Notes: a model not told the origin generated them from the sequence alone. A stretch of 64,000 nucleotides of DNA from Gammaproteobacteria bacterium (GCA_029880855.1 JAOUNS010000001.1:372001-436000), one strand, 5' to 3'; shown: positions 17,638 to 25,980, counted from the first letter of the stretch. Numbers and translations are program-made.

Positions 17638-18925
17638 TGTATAGACCGTAGACATCGTTAACACTTGTACCAGGACATGGTTTACAGGATCTTATTGTGG
17701 GATTAGCCACGATAAGGGGATAACCATGCCATGGGAAGAGGAAACGAGTATGTCTCTACGACGAGAATTTGTTGAACTAGCGAAGACCGAAGGTATCCCG
17801 TTCGGCCAACTCTGCGAACGGTTTCGAATCAGCCGACCGACGGGGTACAAATGGTTAAATCGAGCCCTTTCTGATCCACAAGAGAGCTTTTCTGACCGAA
17901 GCCGCCGTCCCTATACCACACCAGGCAGAACCTCTGCTGATATGGAATACGAAGTTATCACCTTGCGTCGACAGCACGAGGCCTGGGGCGGCCGCAAAAT
18001 CTCACAGGTATTGAAAAACAGAGGCCACAAGGATGTACCTGCCCCCAGTACGATTACTCATATCCTGCATCGTTACGGTTTGATTGAAAAACGTCAAACA
18101 GGCGAAGGCGCAATCTATCAACGTTTCGAGCATGATAAACCCAATCAGCTTTGGCAAATTGATTTTAAAGGTCATTTTGCGATGCAAACCGGGCGATGTG
18201 GTCCTCTAACTGTGCTTGATGACTATTCACGTTATAACGTGGTGTTACATGCTATGCACAGTACGAATACAATCCCTGTAAAACAGGTGTTAACAGATAC
18301 TTTTCAGCTCTATGGCTTACCCTACCGGATTAATGCTGATAATGGGCAACCTTGGGGTGGACCAAGAGCACAAGGGCATGGCATCACACAGTTAACCGTT
18401 TGGCTGATTCGACTGGGCGTTAAGGTCAGCTTTAGTCGGCCTGCCCATCCTCAGACGAATGGAAAAGATGAGCGATTCCACCGTACCTTGAAGGCTGAAG
18501 TCTTAAAAGGCAAAACATTCAGAGACTTGACACATGCTCAGAAAGCTTTTGATGAGTGGCGAGCCATATACAATTATGTCCGGCCACATGATGCTTTGGG
18601 ACTTGAGGTGCCCGCAAGCCGGTACCAGCCAAGTCCACGACCTTTCCCGGAGTATTTACCAGACATTGAATACAGTCCTGATGACGTGGTGGTGACGGTG
18701 ACAAAAAAAAGTGAGGCTCGATTTAAGAAACGTCGAGTAGCCGTGTCAAAAGCGTTAGTAGGATTACCCATTGCATTTCGTCCTGTGCATAACGAGGACG
18801 GTGTATTTGGCATCTATTTTTGTCATCACCGGCTGGGTGAACTGGATTTGCGTTTGTTATAGGCCTAAAGTGAACATGTAAACCATGTGCTGGTACGTTT
18901 GTAAACCATGTTTACGGTCTATACA
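17638..18925 (+). mobile_element. Intact IS481-family insertion sequence
   Basis: A 1288-bp element. Ends begin TGTATAGACCGT and are matched by an inverted copy ending at 18925; the similarity extends about 50 bp inward (both ends contain GTACCAG and ACATGGTTTACA). Flanking direct repeats AAACAT lie at 17632-17637 and 18926-18931, so the target duplication is intact. Beyond them, GTGACTTTTG and CAAAAGTCAC are exact reverse complements, showing insertion into the loop of a pre-existing hairpin. One transposase gene lies inside. The clean ends and target duplication suggest recent insertion. Confidence 0.93.
17726..18862 (+). CDS. IS481-family transposase
   Basis: A 378-residue DDE transposase. 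The N-terminal HTH region has VELAKTEGIPFGQLCERFRISRPTGYKWL. The rve-type catalytic core has D146 (LWQIDFKGHF), D205 (INADNGQPW) and E249 (TNGKDERFHRTLKAE). The C-terminal part is RPHDALGLEVPASRYQPSPR, typical of IS481. The ATG at 17726 follows AAGGGG. The frame is complete and the catalytic residues are all present, so it may be active. Confidence 0.95.
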   Translation: MPWEEETSMSLRREFVELAKTEGIPFGQLCERFRISRPTGYKWLNRALSDPQESFSDRSRRPYTTPGRTSADMEYEVITLRRQHEAWGGRKISQVLKNRGHKDVPAPSTITHILHRYGLIEKRQTGEGAIYQRFEHDKPNQLWQIDFKGHFAMQTGRCGPLTVLDDYSRYNVVLHAMHSTNTIPVKQVLTDTFQLYGLPYRINADNGQPWGGPRAQGHGITQLTVWLIRLGVKVSFSRPAHPQTNGKDERFHRTLKAEVLKGKTFRDLTHAQKAFDEWRAIYNYVRPHDALGLEVPASRYQPSPRPFPEYLPDIEYSPDDVVVTVTKKSEARFKKRRVAVSKALVGLPIAFRPVHNEDGVFGIYFCHHRLGELDLRLL

Positions 18926-18931
18926 AAACAT

Positions 18932-19367
18932 CAAAAGTCACCAAAAATGTTTCCCCCACAGGCAAGACTGTTGTGAACATTGGCTTCAGCTTGTTGCCCG
19001 GCAACGGTACCTCCCTGTACCGCTGCCGGGCAGCGCCACTTCCTGTGGCGCACTGATCTATTTCGAAGCCGATGTTCACAACATGCCTGTAAGGGGAATG
19101 ATCCCACCCCCGAATATCATGTTTAAAGCAGGTGTTGTGATAAACAAGAACCTTGTCGCAAGGATCGGGCCCCATTATCGGCGAGTGGTTGAGATGCATT
19201 TCATCATCAAATAATCGCGGCAGGGATGCCGCGCATTGGCAGTGGTCCATGGAGGGACCATCTGCCAATGACAGGATGAAATCCATCGCAAACACGTTTT
19301 CGCCGATTGGGTGTCCTTTCTTTTGGTGACTTTTCTTTGGACACGGCAAAGAAAAGTCACTCGCCTC
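18932..19367. repeat. Nested palindromes downstream of IS481
   Basis: This stretch has no credible gene but is packed with inverted repeats: 18932-18941 (pairing with 17622-17631), 18958-18987 with 19065-19090 (25 paired bases), enclosing 18996-19031 and 19033-19051; 19194-19205 with 19275-19286, enclosing 19216-19233 and 19234-19270; and 19326-19360 (14-bp perfect stem, 7-base loop). An open frame spans 18912-19448 on the minus strand, but it is built from the palindromes and is not accepted as a gene. Confidence 0.75.
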
Positions 19368-19390
19368 AGCCACGCAGTGGCGGGCGAAAC
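19368..19390 (-). repeat. Right arm of the 23-bp inverted repeat
   Basis: AGCCACGCAGTGG then CGGGCGAAAC is the inverse of 17543-17565 with one mismatch. From here to 19620 lies non-coding DNA containing degenerate GCAGAG/GCAAAG runs; no gene is seen. Confidence 0.7.
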
Positions 19391-19620
19391 ACAGCAACTT
19401 TGAATGAAAAAGTGATACTCGCTTTAGCCACTGTGTTGCATTGAACACTGTATACCTGATTTCAGCCCCTCACGGGGACGATATTCAACTCAATTACCCC
19501 TGCAAAACACACCATACCCAACGATGTAATTGTCATGGACGCAAGGTGAATAACGCAGAGCCCGCAGAGGCACAGAGAACACCGAGCAAACCGAATTGAT
19601 CAGTGATAGAAAGCAAAGCC

Positions 19621-19647
19621 GAAAAGAAACCCGGCTGTTCGGCCGGG
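19621..19647 (-). terminator. Rho-independent terminator after the NMO-like gene
   Basis: On the minus strand CCCGGC, a six-base loop and GCCGGG are followed by TTTCTTTTC. It lies 58 bases past the stop codon at 19705. Confidence 0.75.
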
Positions 19648-19704
19648 ACTGAACATCAATGACAGCGTCGCGCAGCGATACACAAACGCAAAGGTGCAGA
19701 AAAA

Positions 19705-20697
19705 TCACATCACCCCCGCCAATTTATCCGCAAACCGCTGCACTATGGTTTCCGCCGGTTCGATGATGTTGATCCCGGCCACGCTTTTACCGGCCTGCCA
19801 GTAGTCCTTGCGGCCGGTTTGATCGAGTGAGGCGTGTTTGAGCTGGTACATGGAGCGCAGTGCATAGAGTGTGCGCATGAGGTATTTGGTTCTGTTGCCT
19901 TTGAGTAACCATTTGGCGATGGGTCCGGCCTTGAGTCCGGTGCGTTCTATGTATGGCGTATTGATCACCGAGACCGGTATGCCGGTGATGCGTTCGGTCA
20001 GGACGATATCCTGTTCATCGGCCTTGAGGATGGCCTGTTTATAGGCCACGCTCGCGGTGCATTCTTCGGTGGCAATGAAGCGTGTGCCCATTTGCACGCC
20101 GGCATAGCCCAGTTGCATGGCTTTCACAAAAGCGGTTTCATCACCGATGCCGCCGGCACAGATCAATGGCACCTTGAAGTCGGCCAGTTCTGTATACAGT
20201 GCTTCCGCACTTTTACCACCGGCATGACCACCGGCGCGGTTGTTGACGGCGATCAGGCCGTCCACCCCGCCATCCACGCCCTTTTGCGCCCATTTGCGCT
20301 CGGTGACATCGTGGTAGACCAGTCCCCCGGCGGCATGGACTTTCTTCACCACCCAGTCCGGCTTGCCCAAGGAGGTGATGAAAAAGTAGATCCCCTCTTC
20401 CAGGGCGATATCCACCCATGCCTGCATGCGCTGGTGATATTTTTTCGAGGACTGCTCAATCAGCGCGTTCATGCCCACCGGTTTGCCGGTGAGGGATTTG
20501 ATGTAGCGGATGCCTTCCCGAAAATCATGGCCGTGGACGTAGGTGAGGGAGATGGGCTGGATCACACCCATTCCACCCGCCTCGGAGACCGCCGCCACCA
20601 GTTCCGGGTTGCTGCAGGGATACATGGGGCCGCAGATCAGGGGAACGTCTATCCCGGCCTGTTTGCTGAATGGGGTGCGAAGCCGGGCGTCCGTCAT
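19705..20697 (-). CDS. Nitronate monooxygenase-like FMN oxidoreductase
   Basis: A 330-residue TIM-barrel protein of the nitronate monooxygenase/2-nitropropane dioxygenase family. It shows the N-terminal substrate loop GPMYPCSNPELVAAVSEAGGMGVIQ, the FMN-binding NNRAGGHAGG, and phosphate-binding CAGGIGDETAFVKAMQLGYAGVQMGTRFIATEE. The frame opens seven codons earlier, but the ATG at 20697 overlaps the stop of the DUF4442 gene (ATGA), which indicates translational coupling. The true substrate is unknown; related proteins act on nitronates or on acyl intermediates. A terminator follows. Confidence 0.88.
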   Translation of the reverse strand: MTDARLRTPFSKQAGIDVPLICGPMYPCSNPELVAAVSEAGGMGVIQPISLTYVHGHDFREGIRYIKSLTGKPVGMNALIEQSSKKYHQRMQAWVDIALEEGIYFFITSLGKPDWVVKKVHAAGGLVYHDVTERKWAQKGVDGGVDGLIAVNNRAGGHAGGKSAEALYTELADFKVPLICAGGIGDETAFVKAMQLGYAGVQMGTRFIATEECTASVAYKQAILKADEQDIVLTERITGIPVSVINTPYIERTGLKAGPIAKWLLKGNRTKYLMRTLYALRSMYQLKHASLDQTGRKDYWQAGKSVAGINIIEPAETIVQRFADKLAGVM

Positions 20698-21176
20698 GGG
20701 ATCAGGCCCAGGCGCCATTTAGCGGTACAGCGCGCCACCACATCACCCGCCTTGTCTGTGATTTCCGCAATCACCTCATGCTCCACATCCCCCTTCACGC
20801 TGGGCAGGGTGGCTGTACAGCCGGCCGACAGCCGGCCCCGCGCCTTCTTGAAATATTCCATGGAGAGTCCGGTAATAATGCCCCGCACGCCGGGCGGCAT
20901 CCCGGTCAACAGCGCCAGACCGGTGGCGGCCTCACCCAGATTCAGCAGGGCGATGGCATGTACGGAATTGAGATGGTTGCGCACCCGCCGCCGGTCGGCC
21001 ATTTCGATCCTGGCAAAGCCGGGGCGTAATTCACAGACAGCTGGTTTGATGGTGCCGGTATAAGGGACAGCCTTGTTGAGGATAAGTCCAAACAGGTAAC
21101 GCCCCCCCGGCCAGGGTGAGAGACGTTGCCAGAGGGCAAGGATTTGTTGTCCGATTGATGGTGTTGTCTGCGCCAT
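20694..21176 (-). CDS. DUF4442 hotdog-fold protein
   Basis: A 160-residue protein of the DUF4442 hotdog family, related to thioesterases: a conserved RxxxxNSVHAIALLNLGEAATGLALL segment followed by beta-strands. It is translationally coupled to the NMO-like gene, so both probably act on one acyl or related metabolite; that is inference. The ATG at 21176 begins an open frame without signal peptide. Confidence 0.85.
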   Translation of the reverse strand: MAQTTPSIGQQILALWQRLSPWPGGRYLFGLILNKAVPYTGTIKPAVCELRPGFARIEMADRRRVRNHLNSVHAIALLNLGEAATGLALLTGMPPGVRGIITGLSMEYFKKARGRLSAGCTATLPSVKGDVEHEVIAEITDKAGDVVARCTAKWRLGLIP

Positions 21177-21266
21177 AATCCTGCCTTTGCCGGCCAGTCC
21201 TTTGTTATCTGAACATCTTTAACTATAGAACCGACCGGCGCAGGCGCCAGTTTTCGCTGACAGGGA

Positions 21267-22424
21267 TTATTTTGCCGGCGCCGGATTCGCTTCAGCCGTT
21301 TCCTTTTTGGGGAGACGCATATTGGAGTCTTCATAGGTGCCCAGATCCGCGTCCAGATGACAGGCGATACAATTGCCCTTGATCTTCACCTTTTTGTGCT
21401 GCCAATAATCCGGATTGATGTGTTTGTGCTTGTGCTGCCAATAATGGGTCTCAGTGATACGCAGGGGCGTTTCATTCTCCGGGGTGTGATAGAGGATCTT
21501 GCGCGCAAACTCGGTCAGTTCGCTTTCTGAGGCATTTTTTACATGAAACTCCAGTAGTTTGGCCGCCGTTTCTTTCGACAGATCCAGGTCATCACCAAAG
21601 TGATCATGTTGCTCCTCGAATATCTTGCGCCAGGAGCGGGCCGGTAACAGGTTGGGATGGAAGGCATAGTGACACTCACTGCAACTCTCCCGCCACAGGG
21701 CGTTATCCGGCATGACCGGACCTTTATAGGGCTGATAGAGATGGTCAGCAGTCTCAACCAGATAACCGCGGAAGTAGAACAGCGCCGCAACGATGGCAAT
21801 CACCGTCATACTCACGCCCAGATAGTGGTGACCGCGTACGCCGCTGACGCCGGCCGCCCCTTCCTTATAACCTGTGAGCATGGGCCAGATGAGGTTTTCC
21901 CGATGCAATAAACTTTCGATAAAGACGCCCGCCACATGAAACACCGTCAGCGCCAACATGGACCAGGCCAGGAACTCATGCACAGGACGGGACATGATGC
22001 CGATCTTGTAACTGATCAACCCCTGCAAGGGGCCATGTCCCTCTTCACCGCCGAAGACCAGCAAACCGGTGAGACTGACCAACAAGCCCAGTACCAGCAT
22101 GGCAAAAATGGCCCAGCCACCGGCCGGGTTGTGACCGAGATAACGCATCGCCTTGCCATTCAATAAACCCAGCAGATAATCCGTCACGGAGCGCCAGTCA
22201 TGGGCAAAGGTATGGAAGCGGGCATAATGGGTGCCGATGATGCCCCACAACAACCGGAACCCCAGCAAAACCAGAATGGCGTAACCGGCAAACACATGCA
22301 GAAACATGAAGCGGTTATCGTCATAACTCAGCCAGGCCAGGATAAAGGCCGTGACCAGCAACCAGTGAAAAACCCGGGTGGGCAAATCCCAGATAACAAC
22401 CTTGCCCTGTTTGTTTTCAGACAC
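21267..22424 (-). CDS. Cytochrome b561-type membrane protein fused to a dihaem cytochrome c (DHC) domain
   Basis: A 385-residue fusion. Residues 1 to about 215 are a b561-type four-helix haem protein with His in VFHWLLVTAFI, LHVFAGYAIL, HEFLAWSMLALTVFHVAGV. After a fifth hydrophobic segment, residues about 235-375 form a DHC domain with two haem c sites, SCSECH and NCIACH, and the DHC marker NLLPARSWRKIF. The protein would pass electrons between the quinone pool and periplasmic cytochromes. In other bacteria cytochrome b, SHP and DHC are separate neighbours; here b and DHC are one chain. It is divergent from a second set at 22914-24453. Confidence 0.92.
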   Translation of the reverse strand: MSENKQGKVVIWDLPTRVFHWLLVTAFILAWLSYDDNRFMFLHVFAGYAILVLLGFRLLWGIIGTHYARFHTFAHDWRSVTDYLLGLLNGKAMRYLGHNPAGGWAIFAMLVLGLLVSLTGLLVFGGEEGHGPLQGLISYKIGIMSRPVHEFLAWSMLALTVFHVAGVFIESLLHRENLIWPMLTGYKEGAAGVSGVRGHHYLGVSMTVIAIVAALFYFRGYLVETADHLYQPYKGPVMPDNALWRESCSECHYAFHPNLLPARSWRKIFEEQHDHFGDDLDLSKETAAKLLEFHVKNASESELTEFARKILYHTPENETPLRITETHYWQHKHKHINPDYWQHKKVKIKGNCIACHLDADLGTYEDSNMRLPKKETAEANPAPAK

Positions 22425-22913
22425 AAATCTACTCCTGCGCTGTCACTGCATACATGCAGCAGATGAAACCGTCCATACGACATGTTGCAAGGATAATTGT
22501 TCTGCAATTACTAGCGGCAACTGTCATTTTCTTTTAACCCTCAACGGTAAATCTTCCACTTGTCATGGGTGAATAACCTGATTTACACAAAAGTTTATTA
22601 CTTACAAAATTACCAAATGCCTCACAGGAATAAGCGCATTCATTAAATAGTGTATGTACCAATACGCTTGCTATAGTAAATTAACAGCCGGTCGATATTT
22701 GCCTTAACAATAGGGTAAAATATCGTTTACCTGATCTTGATCAAGATCAACCTTCAGGTAATCAGTTATCAGTTACAACCCGCCGGATGCCCAAACGTAT
22801 ACCTGACTGTCAGGTACGTTTTTCAATGAAGGACCCAACAACAAATTTTTTCTGGTTAATCACAAACGAGTGACAGAAAAACTCTACTTTCACAGTACCT
22901 GGATGAGGACACA
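22425..22913. other. Divergent regulatory region of the SHP/DHC haem cluster
   Basis: Nearly 490 bp with no ORF between the two haem operons. It is AT-rich and contains an FNR-type palindrome (22737-22750) and a second small palindrome, TACCTGACTGTCAGGTA, around 22800-22816, followed by a T-run. No other gene signal is seen. Confidence 0.6.
22737..22750. promoter_or_regulatory. FNR/ANR-type operator TTGAT-N4-ATCAA
   Basis: TTGATCAAGATCAA matches the FNR consensus at all ten fixed positions. It is 164 bases before the ATG at 22914 and 313 bases before the start at 22424. Control of haem cytochromes by oxygen through FNR is established in other Proteobacteria; here it is inferred from this site alone. 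Confidence 0.6.
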
Positions 22914-23474
22914 ATGCAAAAATTTATCCTTATTTTTGCCTTAACACTGCTCTGCAACGGCATGGCAACGGCAGCTGAAGAAAACCTGCCCCGGTTTGCC
23001 GATCTGCGTATCAATCTGCCCGGCGGTAATGATTACCTCCAGATGGCTGCCGGTGGCGAGAATACGGCCGTCAATGAACAAACCGTTGAACCACAGAAAA
23101 AACCGTTTTCTGATCCCTGGTTCTCCGCCAACAAGTTCCACCAGTATCTGGGTATCGGCTCCCTGACCCTGGCCCTGCTGACGGCGGTGGTGCCCAAACC
23201 ATCGGAAGGTGATTTAAATGAAGGCAGCCATAAAAAGCTGGCCAACGGCGCAGCCGTCCTGGGCGGCGCGGCGATGGTCACCGGCTTATTGTTTCACTAC
23301 GACGATATATTTGAAAACGGCGTATCCGACCCCGATAACTTACATATGCTCTACACCTCACTCGGTGTGTTCGGCTACCTGATGGCGATTGATGAAGCCC
23401 CCGTGGCCCAACATGCCGGTTACGGAATGATCGGCGCCCTGTTTATGACTATCGGTATCAAAATGACCTGGTAA
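22914..23474 (+). CDS. Membrane protein of the SHP/DHC cluster, possible b-type cytochrome
   Basis: A 186-residue protein. A signal peptide (FILIFALTLLCNGMATAA) precedes a soluble stretch of about 55 residues and then about four hydrophobic segments (YLGIGSLTLALLTAVV, GAAVLGGAAMVTGLLFHY, LYTSLGVFGYLMAI, GYGMIGALFMTIGI). His residues fall at the helix ends (FHQYLG, SHKKLANG, FHYDD, LHMLY, QHAGYG), as expected for a haem b protein, but no family was recognised. It is 19 bp before the SHP-like gene in the same operon, which supports an electron-transfer role. Confidence 0.75.
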   Translation: MQKFILIFALTLLCNGMATAAEENLPRFADLRINLPGGNDYLQMAAGGENTAVNEQTVEPQKKPFSDPWFSANKFHQYLGIGSLTLALLTAVVPKPSEGDLNEGSHKKLANGAAVLGGAAMVTGLLFHYDDIFENGVSDPDNLHMLYTSLGVFGYLMAIDEAPVAQHAGYGMIGALFMTIGIKMTW

Positions 23475-23493
23475 ACCTGAAGAGACCACCACT

Positions 23494-23880
23494 ATGAAAC
23501 ACATTTTGTTTTTACTTGTTACCCTGTTTATGAGTCAAACTGTCATGGCCGGCGCCGTTGATGACGCCCTGGCCGAATATGCCGGCGGTAAACTGAAATT
23601 CGACGCCAAACGCGGCGAAACGCTGTGGAATAAAACCCATACCGGCAAGGACGGCGATCGTCGCTGCACCTCCTGCCACAACAAGGACAACAAACAGGCC
23701 GGCAAACATGCCAAGAGCGGCAAATCGATTGAACCCATGGCGCCTTCCGTCAACAGCAAACGCTACACCGATCTGAAAAAGATCAACAAGTGGTTCAAGC
23801 GTAACTGTAAATGGACGGTGGGTCGTGAATGCACTGACCAGGAAAAAGGCGACATCCTGACCTATCTCTCAACGCAATAA
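23494..23880 (+). CDS. DUF1924 (SHP-like) monohaem cytochrome c
   Basis: A 128-residue periplasmic cytochrome with a signal peptide (MKHILFLLVTLFMSQTVMA) and one haem site, CTSCH, followed by PMAPSVNSKRYTDLKKINKWFKRNCKWTVGRECTDQEKGDILTYL, characteristic of DUF1924 and the oxygen-binding sphaeroides haem protein. SHP is reduced by DHC in Rhodobacter, and a DHC gene follows 15 bp downstream here. The physiological substrate of the SHP/DHC couple is not settled. Confidence 0.92.
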   Translation: MKHILFLLVTLFMSQTVMAGAVDDALAEYAGGKLKFDAKRGETLWNKTHTGKDGDRRCTSCHNKDNKQAGKHAKSGKSIEPMAPSVNSKRYTDLKKINKWFKRNCKWTVGRECTDQEKGDILTYLSTQ

Positions 23881-23895
23881 CGCAGCGTGGACCTG

Positions 23896-24453
23896 ATGAT
23901 GAAAAAACAGATATTCCTGCTCCTGACCGGCACAGCCTTGCTGCTCACCGGTCTCCCGACTGTACATGCCTCAGAAAATGAAGGTTACGGTTCCTGGCTG
24001 TTCAGTCTCAGTCGCAAGAAAGAAATCGAACCGGTAACGGACAAGGTCTATAACGAGGAATGCGGTTCCTGCCACATGCCTTACCAACCCGGTCTGCTGC
24101 CGGAGGCATCCTGGCAAAAACTGCTCACCGCCAAGGCACTGGAAAATCATTTTGGTGAAAACGCTGAGCTGGAAAACAAAACCCGGCAACATGTCCTGGA
24201 CATCGCTGTAAAAAACTCCGCTGACAAGTCCTACCGCAAACGCTCGAAAAAGATCATGCGTTCGCTGGATGATAACGCGGCACCGTTACGTATTACGGAA
24301 GTTCCCTATATCATGAACAAGCACGAGGATGTCATCGCTGACTATATCAAGACCAAGAAAGTCAAATCGCTGAGTTTTTGCAGCGAATGCCACATGCGCG
24401 CCAAGCAGGGTATTTATGATGACGATACCGTCAGAATACCCGGTGAGAAATAA
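23896..24453 (+). CDS. Dihaem cytochrome c (DHC)
   Basis: A 185-residue periplasmic cytochrome with a signal peptide and two haem c sites, ECGSCH and FCSECH. Between them lies the family segment PGLLPEASWQKLL and HFGENAELENKTRQHVLDIA. DHC is the electron donor of SHP in Rhodobacter. The frame extends to a GTG at 23887; the tandem ATGs at 23896 and 23899 begin a better signal peptide (MMKKQIFLLLTG). It is the last gene of the operon and is followed by a hairpin. Confidence 0.92.
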   Translation: MMKKQIFLLLTGTALLLTGLPTVHASENEGYGSWLFSLSRKKEIEPVTDKVYNEECGSCHMPYQPGLLPEASWQKLLTAKALENHFGENAELENKTRQHVLDIAVKNSADKSYRKRSKKIMRSLDDNAAPLRITEVPYIMNKHEDVIADYIKTKKVKSLSFCSECHMRAKQGIYDDDTVRIPGEK

Positions 24454-24475
24454 CTGAGTTAACCGCAGCAACTGT

Positions 24476-24504
24476 CTGTCATGCGGGCTTGCCCCGCATG
24501 ACAG
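24476..24504. terminator. Strong hairpin after the DHC operon
   Basis: CTGTCATGCGGG and CCCGCATGACAG pair over 12 bp with a five-base loop. There is no T-run on either strand, so it may be a transcript-stabilising or bidirectional barrier hairpin between the convergent DHC and protease genes rather than a canonical terminator. Confidence 0.6.
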
Positions 24505-24516
24505 ATCCCGAATCGA

Positions 24517-25107
24517 CTATGCCAACGCCAATTGGCGAAACCAGAACTGTCCCCCCATATAGGCTTCATAACCAATACCGTTCATGGAACGCAGATACAA
24601 AGACATGGATGGGGTGTCCCGGAATCGAAACAGGCCTTCTGCCGGATCAAACAGAAACCCGGCGCCGCTCGTGGTAAACTTGAACGCCACAGCGTGACCG
24701 CGATCACCCTGTGGATTCTTGAAATACAACAAATAATAACCGGCCAGGCATTGCAGCACCTCGGCAATCTCGGCGAAGTCCAGCAGATCACCTTCGCCTT
24801 CAAATCGCGTCATCAGGTGAAATTGTTCAACCAGACGGTCGATCGCCGTTCTGTTTAAATCCAGATAATCGCAATGGTTGATACGTGATTCAAACTGATA
24901 CGAAGCTTGCCGCATGGTAATAATTTGCCGGTTGGAGCAAATCACTTCATCACTGTGCATGTCGCCCCTGACCATGGTCTCCCGTATCCACATCATTGCC
25001 GCTGACAAACACACCCCCATGCTCACGCCCGGCCGCGCCAACTCTTCCAGGCTGTTGAGCAGGGGCAGGTTGCTCCGCTCCATATCAAAGACTCGTGTTG
25101 CCGTCAT
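24517..25107 (-). CDS. YopT-type (C58-like) cysteine protease family protein
   Basis: A 196-residue protein carrying the three motifs of the YopT/AvrPphB papain-like fold: GVCLSAAMMWI with Cys33, RGHAVAF with His138, and FLFDPAEGLFRF with Asp154. In the family these form the Cys-His-Asp catalytic triad. YopT-like proteins are often type III effectors or toxin domains. This one is a free-standing small protein with no signal peptide, secretion or immunity gene beside it. A GGAGGT site supports the start at 25107. It could be an intracellular protease, or an effector exported by an unseen system. Confidence 0.8.
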   Translation of the reverse strand: MTATRVFDMERSNLPLLNSLEELARPGVSMGVCLSAAMMWIRETMVRGDMHSDEVICSNRQIITMRQASYQFESRINHCDYLDLNRTAIDRLVEQFHLMTRFEGEGDLLDFAEIAEVLQCLAGYYLLYFKNPQGDRGHAVAFKFTTSGAGFLFDPAEGLFRFRDTPSMSLYLRSMNGIGYEAYMGGQFWFRQLALA

Positions 25108-25407
25108 TGTCTATACCTCCGGTTTTACGCTGTACCGGCATTCGCCGTTCACTGTCATGTATCAATGCAAACAGCGGGCCGGCCGCCTTTCCCGTCGGGA
25201 CAAACAGCCGGGATATTGATTCAACGACGGGAAAAATACCGAATTTAAATGTCGGCTGACCGGGCAACACTCAAGTCATCAACGGCAACAAAATCACCAC
25301 AACTGGACTAAGTCTGAAAACCACTATTTATAGCAGTTGTTTAAAGTTGCCGGCTCCGTACAATGCGCCACTCGGATGTTTAAAAACCAACAATAGTGAG
25401 GTTATTA

Positions 25408-25959
25408 ATGAAAATGCACAGACTTAAACTGACAGCCGCTCTGGCTGTTGCCCTCTTCAGCAGTAACGTCAGCGCCGATCTGCTCTATCAATTCACTACC
25501 GGCAGCGCTCAATTCGGCCTGATCTCTTCTTTTGATGCCGGTAACTCTGTTTACCTGCAGATTGGCACTGAACAGACCGGCAAGACGCACCTGATCTATG
25601 CCACCTACACACCGACCGACGGTTTAAAATACTGGAACGGTGTAATCCCTGCTGAGGCGGTAACCACCACCGGCCTGACAGAAATGAATATCAACATTGA
25701 TACCTGTACTGTCAGCCCAACGGCTGCCTGCGGCCTGGTTAATCTGACCATCACCAAAGACGCCGCAAGTACACCGCTGATCAACACCGGCGTTTCCCAG
25801 AGCTCCTTTGATCGCGTTCTGTATCAGACTGCCGGTTCAACCACGTCCTATACTGCGGATGCCAATGGTTCAGTGAACGGCGTTGCCGTTAACACCACCA
25901 GCCGCGCCTGGATCGGTCGTTATAGCAATGTAACAGTGACTGTTGCCGCCGGTAACTAG
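25408..25959 (+). CDS. Secreted protein of unknown function
   Basis: A 183-residue protein with a signal peptide (MHRLKLTAALAVALFSSNVSA). The mature part is Thr/Ser/Gly-rich and probably all beta, with two Cys (IDTCTVSPTAACG) that may form a disulfide. It resembles no family I recognise. The frame extends four codons to a GTG, but GTGAGG seven bases before the ATG at 25408 decides the start. A strong terminator follows, so it is a single-gene transcript. Confidence 0.75.
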   Translation: MKMHRLKLTAALAVALFSSNVSADLLYQFTTGSAQFGLISSFDAGNSVYLQIGTEQTGKTHLIYATYTPTDGLKYWNGVIPAEAVTTTGLTEMNINIDTCTVSPTAACGLVNLTITKDAASTPLINTGVSQSSFDRVLYQTAGSTTSYTADANGSVNGVAVNTTSRAWIGRYSNVTVTVAAGN

Positions 25960-25980
25960 GATCTCACTGCTGCAAAACGA

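Noticed and set aside
18912-19448. 178-codon open frame on the minus strand downstream of IS481
   Set aside because: It is built almost entirely from the palindromic repeat region, has no ribosome site and no protein-like features. Repeats of this kind often carry spurious open frames.
20092-21063. 323-codon open frame on the plus strand
   Set aside because: It lies antisense to the NMO-like and DUF4442 genes, which have clear family motifs; the antisense frame has none.
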